Assembly: GCA_036763105.1 (NCBI GenBank)
Contig: JBAIYS010000013.1
Coordinates: 38,735-102,734, forward strand
DNA length: 64,000 nucleotides
Source: Peptococcaceae bacterium 1198_IL3148
Lineage (GTDB): Bacteria; Bacillota; Desulfotomaculia; Desulfotomaculales; Desulfohalotomaculaceae
Direction of reading: 5' to 3'
Made by a program: the position numbers and the translations under genes. The notes under the pieces are model-generated. The model did no database searches. It was not told the origin of the DNA and saw only the letters and a list, made by a program, of their open reading frames with translations. Below are positions 8,269 to 17,472 of the stretch, piece after piece (within the stretch, counting starts at the first letter, position 1; every line of letters starts with the position of its first letter).

Positions 8269-9222
8269 ATGTCTTCGGGAAACAAACGACTTAAAATCTT
8301 TAGTGGCAATGCCAACCAACAATTAGCCAAGGAAATCTGCCAATACCTAGGTGTTGCCCTAGGGGATTCTAATGTGACCCGCTTTAGCGATGGCGAAATT
8401 AGGGTTAAAATAAATGAAAGCGTGCGGGGGGCAGATGTATTTATTATTCAGCCCACCAGCAGCCCGGTAAATGAGCACCTGATGGAGCTGTTGGTGATGA
8501 TAGATGCCATTAGACGGGCTTCGGCCAGACGGATAACCGCGGTAATTCCATACTATGGTTATGCCCGGCAGGACCGAAAGGCCAGGGCCAGAGACCCCAT
8601 CACAGCAAAATTAACTGCCAATTTGTTACATGCGGCCGGTGCTAGACGGGTAATCACCATGGACTTGCATGCTGGACAAATCCAAGGTTTTTTTGACATT
8701 CCAGTGGATCATTTGCCCGGGGTGCCCATTTTAGCGGAGTATTTTATGCAAAACCAAATCGAAGATCTGGTGGTGGTTTCTCCGGATATTGGTGGGGTTA
8801 CCAGAGCGCGGGATTTGGCCGAGCGTCTAGGGGTGCCATTGGCAATTATTGACAAGCGCCGTCCAGAGCCTAACGTTGCTGAGGTAACCAATGTGATTGG
8901 TAAGATTAAAGATAAGCGGGTCATTATGATTGACGATATCATCGACACTGCCGGTACCATTACCAAGGGGGCCACTGCTTTGCTGGAGCGGGGCGCCAAA
9001 GAGATCTATGCCTGCTGTACCCATGCAGTGCTATCGGGACCGGCTGTGGAACGCTTGCAAAACTCGGTCATCAAAGAACTGGTGGTTACCAATACCATCC
9101 CCCTTACCGAAGAAAAGATGTTTGATCGGGTAAAAGTGCTTTCGGTGGCGCCAATATTGGGAGAAGCAATTATCAGAATTCATGAGGATTTATCGGTAAG
9201 TAAACTTTTTGATCATATGTAA
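8269..9222 (+). CDS. prs: ribose-phosphate pyrophosphokinase
   Basis: 317 residues. PRPP synthase converts ribose 5-phosphate and ATP to PRPP for nucleotide, His, Trp and NAD synthesis. The family motifs are intact: [30 protein letters not shown], the [18 protein letters not shown] divalent-metal region, and the PRPP loop [14 protein letters not shown] near residue 222. It is followed by a strong bidirectional terminator. Confidence 0.98.
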   Translation: MSSGNKRLKIFSGNANQQLAKEICQYLGVALGDSNVTRFSDGEIRVKINESVRGADVFIIQPTSSPVNEHLMELLVMIDAIRRASARRITAVIPYYGYARQDRKARARDPITAKLTANLLHAAGARRVITMDLHAGQIQGFFDIPVDHLPGVPILAEYFMQNQIEDLVVVSPDIGGVTRARDLAERLGVPLAIIDKRRPEPNVAEVTNVIGKIKDKRVIMIDDIIDTAGTITKGATALLERGAKEIYACCTHAVLSGPAVERLQNSVIKELVVTNTIPLTEEKMFDRVKVLSVAPILGEAIIRIHEDLSVSKLFDHM

Positions 9223-9229
9223 GTTAGCA

Positions 9230-9263
9230 AACAAAGCCAGTAACTGCGGTTACTGGCTTTGTT
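9230..9263. terminator. bidirectional terminator between prs and the PRC-barrel gene
   Basis: A perfect 15-bp inverted repeat (arms 9230-9244 and 9249-9263, loop TGCG) separates the convergent genes. It ends one base before the stop codon of the minus-strand gene. Confidence 0.85.
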
Positions 9264-9264
9264 G

Positions 9265-10119
9265 TTATTGACGAGGGGCGTCATCTTTGTCCTCTGGCCC
9301 AGTGTCTTCCTTGGTGGCATTTTTGTTTTCTGGGGCAACGTCGTCAACTGGTTGTTCATTATTTAGCTGATCAATTGGGGCTTCTGCTGCAACGCTTTTT
9401 TGCTGTTCACCATTGTCCTCTGGCAGAACTTTGTTGGGGGTACATTCACCACATTGACAAGGGCTGTCTTTATCTTTATTTTTATCCTTTTCGTTCTTTA
9501 AGTTAATCAGTTTTTTGTTAATGGTGCTGGTCAATTCTTTGGTTTTAGATATGGTACTTTCCCAAAGATTGTCACCGGTACATTTAAGGGATTTTACCGT
9601 TTCTTTGAATCCACCATTAATTTTTACCAGGTTATCCGGCGCATCATTACTGGTGACAATTAATTCTTTGCCAATGGTACGCACCAATGCCATATCTAAA
9701 AAGGCCCGCCCGCTCATTAAACTATTGATAAAGCTGCCCGATACCTCTAAACCGGCAATGTCACCGGTGAAAATATCCACATAATATTCCTCCACCATGC
9801 CGATTACCTTGCCGTTCTCGGTCACCACCTTTTCGTTTAACAGTTGGTATTTATCCTTAGTCAATTGAAGTATTTCCGGCAGGCTGGCTCCCTTTTGGAT
9901 ATTGGCGCTTTGCTCAATGGTGATGGCATCATCGCCGACACTGCAGACCTTGCCATAGGGGATAAATTTTTGGTCTTTGAACCAACCCTTTTGCTCAATT
10001 AATAATGCGGCAACAGATTTGCTGTGGGGGTCCACAACCAATTCTTTAATTTTGCCAATTTGTTGTCCTTCGGACAAGCTGATTACCGGCATGCCAATAA
10101 ATTTTTTACTCTTAATCAT
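9265..10119 (-). CDS. PRC-barrel domain protein
   Basis: A 284-residue minus-strand protein with two PRC-barrel units: residues 1-75 (FIGMPVISLSEGQQIGKIKELVVDP) and about 88-165 (KVVTENGKVIGMVEEYYVDIFTGDIAGLEV). A Lys/Asp-rich segment follows, then a CQCGEC motif and a long acidic, low-complexity tail (about 215-284). PRC barrels occur in RimM, photosynthetic reaction-centre subunit H and many sporulation or coat proteins as protein-binding modules. No signal peptide. The GxxI repeat of the barrel is clear; the specific role is unknown. Confidence 0.88.
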   Translation of the reverse strand: MIKSKKFIGMPVISLSEGQQIGKIKELVVDPHSKSVAALLIEQKGWFKDQKFIPYGKVCSVGDDAITIEQSANIQKGASLPEILQLTKDKYQLLNEKVVTENGKVIGMVEEYYVDIFTGDIAGLEVSGSFINSLMSGRAFLDMALVRTIGKELIVTSNDAPDNLVKINGGFKETVKSLKCTGDNLWESTISKTKELTSTINKKLINLKNEKDKNKDKDSPCQCGECTPNKVLPEDNGEQQKSVAAEAPIDQLNNEQPVDDVAPENKNATKEDTGPEDKDDAPRQ

Positions 10120-10242
10120 TATAATAACCCTCCTGAATTCATGGGTTTGTTATCTACTTCATGTTATGCTTGAGAAAAGTTTGATATGACCATTTTCCGG
10201 CAATAATATAAATATCTTGAAGTTTTGTTAGGAGGGTTATTG

Positions 10243-10914
10243 ATGACCGAAATTAATTTGGAAGTAGATAATCGGCCGGAGAAGGGTAAACATGCCCGCA
10301 ATATATTAGCCAAGGAAGGCAAAATTCCGGGCGTGGTTTATGGCAAAGAATTGGGTAATATGTCTATCGCCGTTGATTTAAGTGACATTAAAAAAATTGT
10401 CCGGGACTTTGGCACCAGCAAAATCATTGACTTGAGAGTTAAGGGCAGCAAGGGTGGTGATAACCAAACAGTGATGGTAAAAGACATTCAATATGACCCG
10501 GTAAGGCGAGAGCTGATCCATGTAGATTTTCAAAAGATAGACATGGCGCACAAAGTTAAAACCAACGTGCGGGTGAAACTGGTGGGTAAACCCGTTGGTG
10601 CTAACCGCGGGGGCGCTTTGCAGCAGCAAATGAGGACGGTGGAAGTTGAGTGCCTGCCGGCAGCCATTCCGGAAAGTATTACCGTGGATGTTTCTGCGCT
10701 GGAACTGGGAGAGAGTTTACATGTGTTTGATTTATCACTGCCCGAAGGGGTGAAAGTCACCAGCGATCCCGATGCTTTGCTGGCAGTGGTGGCAATCCCC
10801 AGAGCATCGGTAACTGAACCGGAGGTAACACCGGCGGAGGTTAAAGAGGCAACGGTGGATAAAGAAACCGTCAAAAAAGAAGCTGCCGATGGAGCAGAAC
10901 CCATAGAAAGCTAA
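10243..10914 (+). CDS. ctc: 50S ribosomal protein L25 / general stress protein Ctc
   Basis: About 223 residues from the ATG at 10243, which follows GGAGGG. The N-terminal L25 5S-rRNA-binding domain (INLEVDNRPEKGKHARNILAKEGKIPGVVYG) is followed by the Ctc/TL5 beta domain (VRVKLVGKPVGANRGGALQQ to SITVDVSALELGESLHV). The Glu-rich tail is typical of the long form. In Bacillus ctc sits between prs and pth, exactly as here. Confidence 0.96.
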   Translation: MTEINLEVDNRPEKGKHARNILAKEGKIPGVVYGKELGNMSIAVDLSDIKKIVRDFGTSKIIDLRVKGSKGGDNQTVMVKDIQYDPVRRELIHVDFQKIDMAHKVKTNVRVKLVGKPVGANRGGALQQQMRTVEVECLPAAIPESITVDVSALELGESLHVFDLSLPEGVKVTSDPDALLAVVAIPRASVTEPEVTPAEVKEATVDKETVKKEAADGAEPIES

Positions 10915-10995
10915 CCCAGCTTACCCCGTTGTTGTATTTGTAGGTCAAAAGGGTTAAAATTGACAGGAAAGCGGCAACAACGGAGGTAACGCAAG

Positions 10996-11550
10996 ATGAA
11001 AATGATTGTGGGGTTGGGAAACCCTGGACCTGAATATGCTAAAACTCGCCATAACGTCGGCTTTATGTTGGTGGATAAGCTGGCGGAAAGCTTAAAGGTA
11101 ACGGTAAACAAGAGTAAAAACAAAGCACTGATTGGCGAAACCCAAATGGGTCAAGAAAAGATATTATTGGTTAAACCGCAGACCTATATGAACCTCAGCG
11201 GAGAAGCGGTGGGGGCGCTAGCCCGGTGGTATAAACTAACTGCCACCGACATTATAGTCATCTATGATGATATGGATTTACCCTTAGGTAAATTGCGGAT
11301 TAGGCCAGCGGGCGGTTCCGGCGGGCACAATGGCATGAAATCAATTATTGCTGCCTTGGGAACCGAAGCATTCCCCCGCATGCGCATCGGCATCGGCAAA
11401 AACCAGGCCAATTCCATTAACCATGTATTGGGAAAGTTTAATGCCGAAGAAATGGCCACCATCGATGCCACCATTGAGCAGACGATGCAAGCAGTGCAAA
11501 CTTGGGTGCGGCAGGATATTAATGCATCCATGAATAAATATAATCGTTAG
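10996..11550 (+). CDS. pth: peptidyl-tRNA hydrolase
   Basis: 184 residues. Pth recycles peptidyl-tRNA released from stalled ribosomes. The conserved GLGNPGPEYAKTRHNVGF contains Asn10 and the catalytic His19. Also present are KPQTYMNLSGEAV, DDMDLPLGKLRIR and GGSGGHNGMKSII. Normal length; the ATG follows GGAGGT. It is followed after 18 bases by the PrsW-like gene, so the two are probably co-transcribed. Confidence 0.97.
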   Translation: MKMIVGLGNPGPEYAKTRHNVGFMLVDKLAESLKVTVNKSKNKALIGETQMGQEKILLVKPQTYMNLSGEAVGALARWYKLTATDIIVIYDDMDLPLGKLRIRPAGGSGGHNGMKSIIAALGTEAFPRMRIGIGKNQANSINHVLGKFNAEEMATIDATIEQTMQAVQTWVRQDINASMNKYNR

Positions 11551-11568
11551 TTTTAGGGGGCGTATGGC

Positions 11569-11970
11569 TTGCAGGCCCTGGCAGCACTGGCTGGTTTAGT
11601 GGCAGCGGTGGTATCGTGGTTAATTAACGGCAAATTAATCGCTGCCTTTGGCAAAGAGAAAACGGTGATATTTACTGGACCGGCCGTTGAGGAGTTGTTA
11701 AAAACGGGATTTGCCTTGGCGCTGGCGTCACCGGTAATTATCAGCCACATCGCCTTTGGTGTGGCAGAAGCAATTTGGGAGCTGTACGCCTATAAAAGAG
11801 GTGTGGTGGCGGGATTTTTCGCTGTGCTAACCCATGCCCTTTACGGCGTGGTGACAGTGCTGGCCATTGAAAGGGTGGGGGCCTATGCTGCCCCGCTACT
11901 GGCGTATATTGTGCATATGTTCTGGAATTATGGGGTAATTTATTACCAAAAATTAGTTGGCCAAAATTGA
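11569..11970 (+). CDS. small PrsW-like putative intramembrane glutamic protease
   Basis: A 133-residue hydrophobic protein with four or five predicted membrane segments. The pattern EELLKTG, then HIAFGVAEAIWE, then LTHALYG, then HMFWN reproduces in order the EExxK, FGxxE, H and HxxWN motifs of the PrsW/CPBP superfamily. PrsW in B. subtilis cleaves the anti-sigma factor RsiW. The protein is shorter than PrsW itself (about 200 residues or more), so it is a minimal version or a non-proteolytic relative. It starts at TTG 11569, eight bases after AGGGGG. The assignment rests on motifs read by eye. Confidence 0.65.
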   Translation: MQALAALAGLVAAVVSWLINGKLIAAFGKEKTVIFTGPAVEELLKTGFALALASPVIISHIAFGVAEAIWELYAYKRGVVAGFFAVLTHALYGVVTVLAIERVGAYAAPLLAYIVHMFWNYGVIYYQKLVGQN

Positions 11971-11989
11971 TTTGTTCCGGCCAACCAAC

Positions 11990-12019
11990 TTGACGGTGGC
12001 GCAATAACTGGTCTATAAT
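11990..12019 (+). promoter_or_regulatory. sigma-A promoter upstream of mfd
   Basis: TTGACG (11990-11995) and TATAAT (12014-12019) are separated by 18 bases. Transcription would start near 12026, giving an ~80-base leader containing a terminator hairpin. Confidence 0.75.
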
Positions 12020-12064
12020 TAACCTATTATACAGGTGAAATATAAGTTGCCAAGAAGGAGTAAA

Positions 12065-12094
12065 GGGCTTTAGCCATTGGCTAAAGCTCTTTTT
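12065..12094 (+). terminator. intrinsic terminator in the mfd leader (possible attenuator)
   Basis: An 11-bp stem (left arm 12065-12075, ATT loop, right arm 12079-12089, one G-T pair) is followed by TTTTT at 12090-12094. It lies downstream of the mfd promoter but upstream of the likely mfd start. It either ends the pth transcript or attenuates mfd. Confidence 0.75.
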
Positions 12095-12106
12095 GTGATG
12101 GGTATA

Positions 12107-15100
12107 ATGAGCAAAATGGAGTTACAAGGGTTATTACAACCATTAAATGAGACAACTGAATTTGCATCGATAACCAACGGTTTAACCAGGGGCTTTAACC
12201 AGCAAATGGTCTTTGGACTGGCTGGTTCCCAGCGGGCATTGGTGATGGCCGGCCTAATTGCCATGGTGTCAGGACCGGTGCTGATTGTCACAGCGGGTGA
12301 AGGTGAGGCAACGGCTTTAGCCGATGATTTGAGCGGTCTGCATTTAGGTAGGGAAGTGATGGTTTTTCCTGTCTGGCAGTCGATGCCGTTAGAAGTTTTT
12401 TCCCACAGCAATGATCTAGTGGTTCAGCGGTTAAAGGTATTGGAGGCATTGACCGCCGGTGAATCGCCAGTGGTTATCGCTCCCATCGAGGCGCTGATCA
12501 GACGATTGGTGCCCGTTGACATATTTAAGGCTGCCCGACGCAATATTCAAGTGGGCCAGCAATTGGACCTGGAAGACTTGCAAAGTTTTTTAGTTAGACA
12601 TGGTTACGAAAGATTTGATCTCATTGAAGGTGCGGGCCAATTTTCCATTCGGGGTGGAATTATAGATATTTATCCCATGACCGCCCCAAACCCGGTGCGG
12701 ATAGAATTATGGGATGATGAAGTGGATTCCATCAGGACCTTTGACCCGGTTTCGCAGCGATCGGTGGAGAACATTAAAGAAATTGACATTAAGCCAGCCC
12801 GGGAAATAGTGATTGGTGAAGCTGATTGGTCTGCTGGCAGAGAACGTCTTAGCGAAGAGTATAAAAATCACAGCAAGAAACTATATAAAACGGCCAGCGT
12901 TGATGCGCAACACCAGTTGACGGGGCAGGTGGAAACCTGGCTCACTAAGTTGGAAAAACCTGTTTACTATGAAGGATTAGAACAATTGCTACCATTTTTT
13001 TACCCTCGGACAGTAAACCTACTGGATTACCTTTTGCCGGGGGTACCCGTGTTGGTGGACGACCCATTGCGTATAAAAGAAATGGTGGACAATATTCAAA
13101 AGGAGCGCGCAGCAACCCACGCAGATTTATTGGCAAAGGGCAAAGTGTTGCCATCGCAATATGAAATCTATTTAGACTGGCGGCAAACGTTGTCTAAAAT
13201 GGAAGGGCGCCAAGGCATATATTTTTCATTCCTGCCCCGCAATCCGCAATTTCTTAAGCCCCACAACGTGGTTAATTTTAACGCCAAACCAATGCACTCG
13301 TTTTTGGGTAATACCGAAGTGCTGGTGGATGAAATTAGGCAATGGAAAAGGAAAAATCACGCTGTGGTGTTGATGGTGGGCAATGGTCAAAGGGCCAGGA
13401 ACCTATTGGAGACATTAAAGGAATATAAAGTGGATGCCTTTTACATGTCCAATTTGACCAAAGAAGTGGCGCCGGGAAATGTGGTGATTACCGAAGGTTC
13501 TTTGTCGGCGGGATTTGAAATATTGGCCGCCCGTTTAGTGGTTATTACCGAAAAGGAAATATTTGGCCAGCGCAAAAAGGTTAAAACTAATCAGACCCGT
13601 TCCGAGCGACGCATGGCCACCAAAGACGATTTAAATGTGGACGACTATGTGGTCCATGTTAATCACGGTATTGGCCGCTACTTAGGGATAACCACTTTAG
13701 ATATTGGCGATATCCAACGGGATTACTTAATTATCAAGTACAGTGGTGATGATAAGGTCTATGTGCCCACCGACCAAGTGGGAATGTTGCAGCGTTATAT
13801 GGGTAACGAAGGGGTGGTGCCCAAACTTTCTAAGCTTGGCGGTAACGAGTGGAACCGAGCCAAAAACAGGGTTAGAAATGCAGTAAAAGAAATTGCCCAA
13901 GATTTAATCAAACTTTATGCCCAGCGCGAAACACTAAAGGGTCATGCCTATGGACCGGATACCGTGTGGCAAAAAGAGTTTGAAATGTCCTTCCCCTATG
14001 AAGAAACGCCGGATCAACTGCGCTCAATTGAAGAAGTAAAACGGGATTTAGAACGCCCGCGACCGATGGATCGATTGCTCTGCGGCGATGTGGGTTATGG
14101 CAAAACAGAGGTGGCTTTAAGGGCGGCCTTTAAAGTGGTCAATGAAGGCAAACAGGTGGCGGTGTTGGTGCCAACCACCATTTTGGCTCAACAACATTAC
14201 AACACCTTTAGAGAAAGATTTGCCCAATATCCTATCAATATTGAAATGTTGTCCAGATTTCGCACCCCTAAGGAGCAACGTCAGATAATAAAGGGTTTAG
14301 AAAGTGGCACGGTGGATATAGTGATTGGCACCCATCGATTGGTGTCCAATGATGTCAAGTTTAAAGATCTGGGACTGCTGGTGGTGGATGAAGAACAGCG
14401 CTTTGGGGTAACCCATAAAGAAAGGTTGAAACAATTGCGCACCACGGTGGATGTGCTGACCCTTACCGCCACACCAATACCGCGGACACTCCACATGTCA
14501 TTGGTGGGGGTTAGGGATACCAGTCTGTTGGAAACGCCACCGGAGGATCGTTTTCCCATTCAAACCTATGTGTTGGAGGAAGACCCGGTGATGATTAGAG
14601 AGGCCATCAGGCGGGAAATCAGTCGGGGGGGCCAGGTGTTTTATGTCCACAACCGCATAGCGGAGTTGGATGACTTGGCCAATTGGATTGCTGCCTTGGT
14701 GCCGGAGGCAAAACTGGTGGTGGCCCATGGGCAGATGAAGGAAGATGAACTGGAAAAAACAATGCTGGAGTTTATGGATGGGGCCTATGATGTTTTGATT
14801 TGCACCACCATAATTGAAACTGGCTTAGATATCTCCAATGCCAATACACTAATCATTAAAGATGCAGATAAATTTGGCCTGGCCCAATTATACCAACTGC
14901 GGGGGAGGGTAGGAAGAACCAACCGTTTGGCCTATGCCTACTTTACTTTTCGGCGTGATAAAGTATTAACGGAAGAGGCAGAAAAAAGGTTACATGCCAT
15001 CCGGGAATTTACCGAACTGGGTTCCGGTTATAAAATAGCGCTGCGGGACTTAGAAATTAGAGGGGCCGGTAATATTTTAGGGGCCGAGCAGCATGGGCAC

Positions 15101-15634
15101 ATAGCAGAAGTGGGTTTTGATTTATACTGCAAAATGTTGGAAGAGGAGATTAGAGCAGCTAAAGGAGAAACCAAAGAAGCTAGCATAGAAACCATGGTGG
15201 AATTGCCTGTTGATGCCTATATACCGGATAAATACATCAGTGATTCCAGTCAAAAGGTGGAGTTGTACAGGCGCATAGCCGCTGTTAAGGATTTGGAACA
15301 AATTGCAGATTTAGAAGAGGAATTGATAGACCGTTATGGCGATTTGCCTAGCCCGGTGGAACGATTGCTAATGGTGGCAAGAATTAAAGTGCTGGGCAGT
15401 GATTTAAGGCTAAAAAGCATTAACAGACAGAGGGGCATGTTTAACTTTGTATTTGATGCCCAACCCCCTTTGGATGCGGCACAACTGGTGGCTTTGGGAG
15501 AAACCTATAGAAACCGGATTAAGTTTAATAATACCGAAGATGGTTTTGAAATTAAGTATAAGGCCAGAGAAGTTTCGCAACTAGACATCAGATTATTGCA
15601 AGATCTGTATAAACTATTGGAAAAATTGCGTTAG
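12107..15634 (+). CDS. mfd: transcription-repair coupling factor Mfd
   Basis: About 1175 residues. Mfd displaces stalled RNA polymerase and recruits UvrA. It has an N-terminal UvrB-like module (FSIRGGIIDIYPMTAPNPVRIELWDDEVDSIR), a CarD-like RNA-polymerase-interacting domain (DDYVVHVNHGIGRYLG) and a superfamily 2 translocase. The translocase shows Walker A GDVGYGKTEVAL, Walker B DEEQRFGV, TATPIPRTLHMSL and QLRGRVGR. The C-terminal TRCF domain follows (VELPVDAYIPDKYISD). Several starts are possible. An upstream in-frame TTG at 12077 lies inside the terminator stem and is unlikely. The ATGs at 12098, 12107 and 12116 all lack a good ribosome-binding site, so the exact start is uncertain. Confidence 0.95.
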   Translation: MSKMELQGLLQPLNETTEFASITNGLTRGFNQQMVFGLAGSQRALVMAGLIAMVSGPVLIVTAGEGEATALADDLSGLHLGREVMVFPVWQSMPLEVFSHSNDLVVQRLKVLEALTAGESPVVIAPIEALIRRLVPVDIFKAARRNIQVGQQLDLEDLQSFLVRHGYERFDLIEGAGQFSIRGGIIDIYPMTAPNPVRIELWDDEVDSIRTFDPVSQRSVENIKEIDIKPAREIVIGEADWSAGRERLSEEYKNHSKKLYKTASVDAQHQLTGQVETWLTKLEKPVYYEGLEQLLPFFYPRTVNLLDYLLPGVPVLVDDPLRIKEMVDNIQKERAATHADLLAKGKVLPSQYEIYLDWRQTLSKMEGRQGIYFSFLPRNPQFLKPHNVVNFNAKPMHSFLGNTEVLVDEIRQWKRKNHAVVLMVGNGQRARNLLETLKEYKVDAFYMSNLTKEVAPGNVVITEGSLSAGFEILAARLVVITEKEIFGQRKKVKTNQTRSERRMATKDDLNVDDYVVHVNHGIGRYLGITTLDIGDIQRDYLIIKYSGDDKVYVPTDQVGMLQRYMGNEGVVPKLSKLGGNEWNRAKNRVRNAVKEIAQDLIKLYAQRETLKGHAYGPDTVWQKEFEMSFPYEETPDQLRSIEEVKRDLERPRPMDRLLCGDVGYGKTEVALRAAFKVVNEGKQVAVLVPTTILAQQHYNTFRERFAQYPINIEMLSRFRTPKEQRQIIKGLESGTVDIVIGTHRLVSNDVKFKDLGLLVVDEEQRFGVTHKERLKQLRTTVDVLTLTATPIPRTLHMSLVGVRDTSLLETPPEDRFPIQTYVLEEDPVMIREAIRREISRGGQVFYVHNRIAELDDLANWIAALVPEAKLVVAHGQMKEDELEKTMLEFMDGAYDVLICTTIIETGLDISNANTLIIKDADKFGLAQLYQLRGRVGRTNRLAYAYFTFRRDKVLTEEAEKRLHAIREFTELGSGYKIALRDLEIRGAGNILGAEQHGHIAEVGFDLYCKMLEEEIRAAKGETKEASIETMVELPVDAYIPDKYISDSSQKVELYRRIAAVKDLEQIADLEEELIDRYGDLPSPVERLLMVARIKVLGSDLRLKSINRQRGMFNFVFDAQPPLDAAQLVALGETYRNRIKFNNTEDGFEIKYKAREVSQLDIRLLQDLYKLLEKLR

Positions 15635-15678
15635 AACAATTAAAATTTAATGTTAAATGAGGAAGGAGATTTTAAAAT

Positions 15679-16701
15679 ATGCCCAAAAAAATTTTTGCAG
15701 CACTGATGGGACTACTGCTGCTGATGGCAGTGGTTGCTGGCTGCGGACAAAGGGATGTTGCGGCCACTGTTAACGGTGAGGAAATTTCTTTAGAGAAATA
15801 CAACAAGCGGGTGGCGGATGTTAAAAAGAACTTTGAACAACAGGGAATTGATCTTTCGTCAGAGCAAGGTAAAGAGATGGAGCAAACCATTAAAGCACGG
15901 GTATTGGATAGCATGATCGAAGAGGTTTTAATTTTACAACAGGCCGAAGAAAAGGGTGTTATGCCAGAGAATAAAGAGATCGATGATCAACTGCAACAAA
16001 TAAAAGACACCTATCAAACCGACGAAGAATATCAGAAGGCATTGAAAGAATTAAATACCACAGAAGAAGAACTGCGGGAAGTTATCACCATAAACTTGGC
16101 GGGCAATAATCTTTACCAAAAAGTTACCGCAGATGTAAAAGAGATTAATATTGAGCAAGCCAGGGAATACTACCAGCAAAATAAGGAACAGTTTAGTGAA
16201 CCTGAACAATTAAATGTACGTCATATCCTGTTTTTTGTCAATGAAGGTGATAATCCAAGTATACCGGTAAAAAGAAGTGGCGCTGACGCTAAAAAACTAG
16301 CAGAACAAGTGATAGCTGATCTTAACCAAGGGGCAGATTTTGCTGAATTGGCTAAGGAAAAATCGGAAGATACTGGTTCTAAAGGGGAAGGGGGGACTTA
16401 TATATTTGCACCAGAGGCAGGATTAACTGATCCAGATTTTACAAAGGCCGCAGAGGCCCTGGCGGTGGGACAATACACAAAGGAACCAGTTAAAAGCCAA
16501 TTTGGGTATCATGTAATTAAGCTAGAACAACAGATTCCAGCAAAACAAAGTGCCTTTGAAGAAGTTAAAGAAAGTATTGTGCTAGAACAGACCCAAAAGG
16601 CCAAGGATGAGCGCTTTATGGAATTTATTAATGGGGTTAAGGAAAAGGCTAAGATAGAGAAAAAAGTTGAAGTATCCCAGGATGATTCGGCAAAAAAATA
16701 G
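15679..16701 (+). CDS. PrsA/SurA-like peptidyl-prolyl isomerase lipoprotein
   Basis: A 340-residue extracytoplasmic foldase. The N-terminus is a lipoprotein signal (KKIFAALMGLLLLMAVVAGCG) with lipobox VAGC, Cys22 being the lipid anchor. A SurA-N-like helical chaperone domain follows. A parvulin rotamase domain runs from about residue 175 to 290, with LNVRHILFFVNEG, GADFAELAKEKSEDTGSKGEGG and SQFGYHVIKLE. The tail is Lys-rich. It would fold exported proteins at the outer face of the membrane. Conserved downstream of mfd in many Clostridia. Confidence 0.93.
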   Translation: MPKKIFAALMGLLLLMAVVAGCGQRDVAATVNGEEISLEKYNKRVADVKKNFEQQGIDLSSEQGKEMEQTIKARVLDSMIEEVLILQQAEEKGVMPENKEIDDQLQQIKDTYQTDEEYQKALKELNTTEEELREVITINLAGNNLYQKVTADVKEINIEQAREYYQQNKEQFSEPEQLNVRHILFFVNEGDNPSIPVKRSGADAKKLAEQVIADLNQGADFAELAKEKSEDTGSKGEGGTYIFAPEAGLTDPDFTKAAEALAVGQYTKEPVKSQFGYHVIKLEQQIPAKQSAFEEVKESIVLEQTQKAKDERFMEFINGVKEKAKIEKKVEVSQDDSAKK

Positions 16702-16748
16702 ACAAACCCCTAAAAGCCGAAATTAATTTTTCTTCTTTTGGTAAAATA

Positions 16749-16779
16749 TGAATAATTGCTAACCTCCTGCTATATACTA
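16749..16779 (+). promoter_or_regulatory. sigma-G-like promoter for spoVT
   Basis: TGAATA (16749-16754) and TATACTA (16773-16779), separated by 18 bases, match the forespore sigma-G/F consensus TGAATA and CATACTA apart from the first base of the -10. spoVT is a sigma-G gene in B. subtilis. Confidence 0.7.
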
Positions 16780-16832
16780 TCACAGAAAGTTATTTCGCGT
16801 AATCATGCAGACTAAAGGAGGGAAGGAAATCC

Positions 16833-17393
16833 ATGAAAGCAACGGGTATTGTACGTCGGATAGATGATTTGGGAAGAGTTGTAATACCAAAAGAGATTCG
16901 TAGAACATTGCGTATAAGAGAAGGCGATCCACTGGAGATTTTTGTTGATAGAGAAGGCGAGGTTATACTTAAGAAATATTCCCCCATCGGCGAATTGGGT
17001 GATTTTGCTAAGGAATATGCGGATTCATTGCACGAGGCGCTGGGGCATATTTCTTGCATTGCAGACAGGGACACCATTATAGCAGTTTCCGGTGCACCAA
17101 AGAAAGAATTATTAAATAAGCCCATAGGACCGGTTGTGGAAAAAGTCATGGAAGAGCGCAAAGTGATTATTATTAATAATCCAGCAGAAGACCCCAACTG
17201 CAAGGATGGTTCGATTATTGCGGATAGTGAATGCAAATATACCAGTGAAGTCATTGCTCCCATAATTTCCGAAGGGGACCCAATCGGAGCGGTGATTTTG
17301 GCATCTAAAGAAAGTGACATTAAAATGGGTGAACTGGAATTAAAATTGGCTGAAACCGCGGCAGGTTTTTTGGCAAAACAAATGGAACAGTAA
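16833..17393 (+). CDS. spoVT: stage V sporulation regulator SpoVT
   Basis: 186 residues. Residues 1-50 form the AbrB-type swapped-hairpin DNA-binding domain (MKATGIVRRIDDLGRVVIPKEIRRTLRIREGDPLEIF). Residues 55-180 form the C-terminal GAF-like domain that makes the tetramer and is thought to sense a ligand. SpoVT modulates sigma-G-dependent genes in the forespore. The sigma-G-like promoter and the terminator on either side make it a single-gene unit. Confidence 0.97.
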   Translation: MKATGIVRRIDDLGRVVIPKEIRRTLRIREGDPLEIFVDREGEVILKKYSPIGELGDFAKEYADSLHEALGHISCIADRDTIIAVSGAPKKELLNKPIGPVVEKVMEERKVIIINNPAEDPNCKDGSIIADSECKYTSEVIAPIISEGDPIGAVILASKESDIKMGELELKLAETAAGFLAKQMEQ

Positions 17394-17394
17394 T

Positions 17395-17416
17395 AAGGAG
17401 GCCAGAGGGCCTCCTT
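17395..17416 (+). terminator. spoVT terminator
   Basis: AAGGAGGC and GCCTCCTT form an 8-bp stem just after the spoVT stop. The T-tract is weak. Confidence 0.6.
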
Positions 17417-17472
17417 GATTTTATATATACTGGGACAAGCCACTGTTGCGAAGTGGTAAGCGAGGTGAAATT

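Noticed and set aside
12077..12079. TTG start for mfd
   Set aside because: It lies inside the stem of an intrinsic terminator and 16 bases from the nearest ribosome-binding site; downstream ATG codons are more likely.
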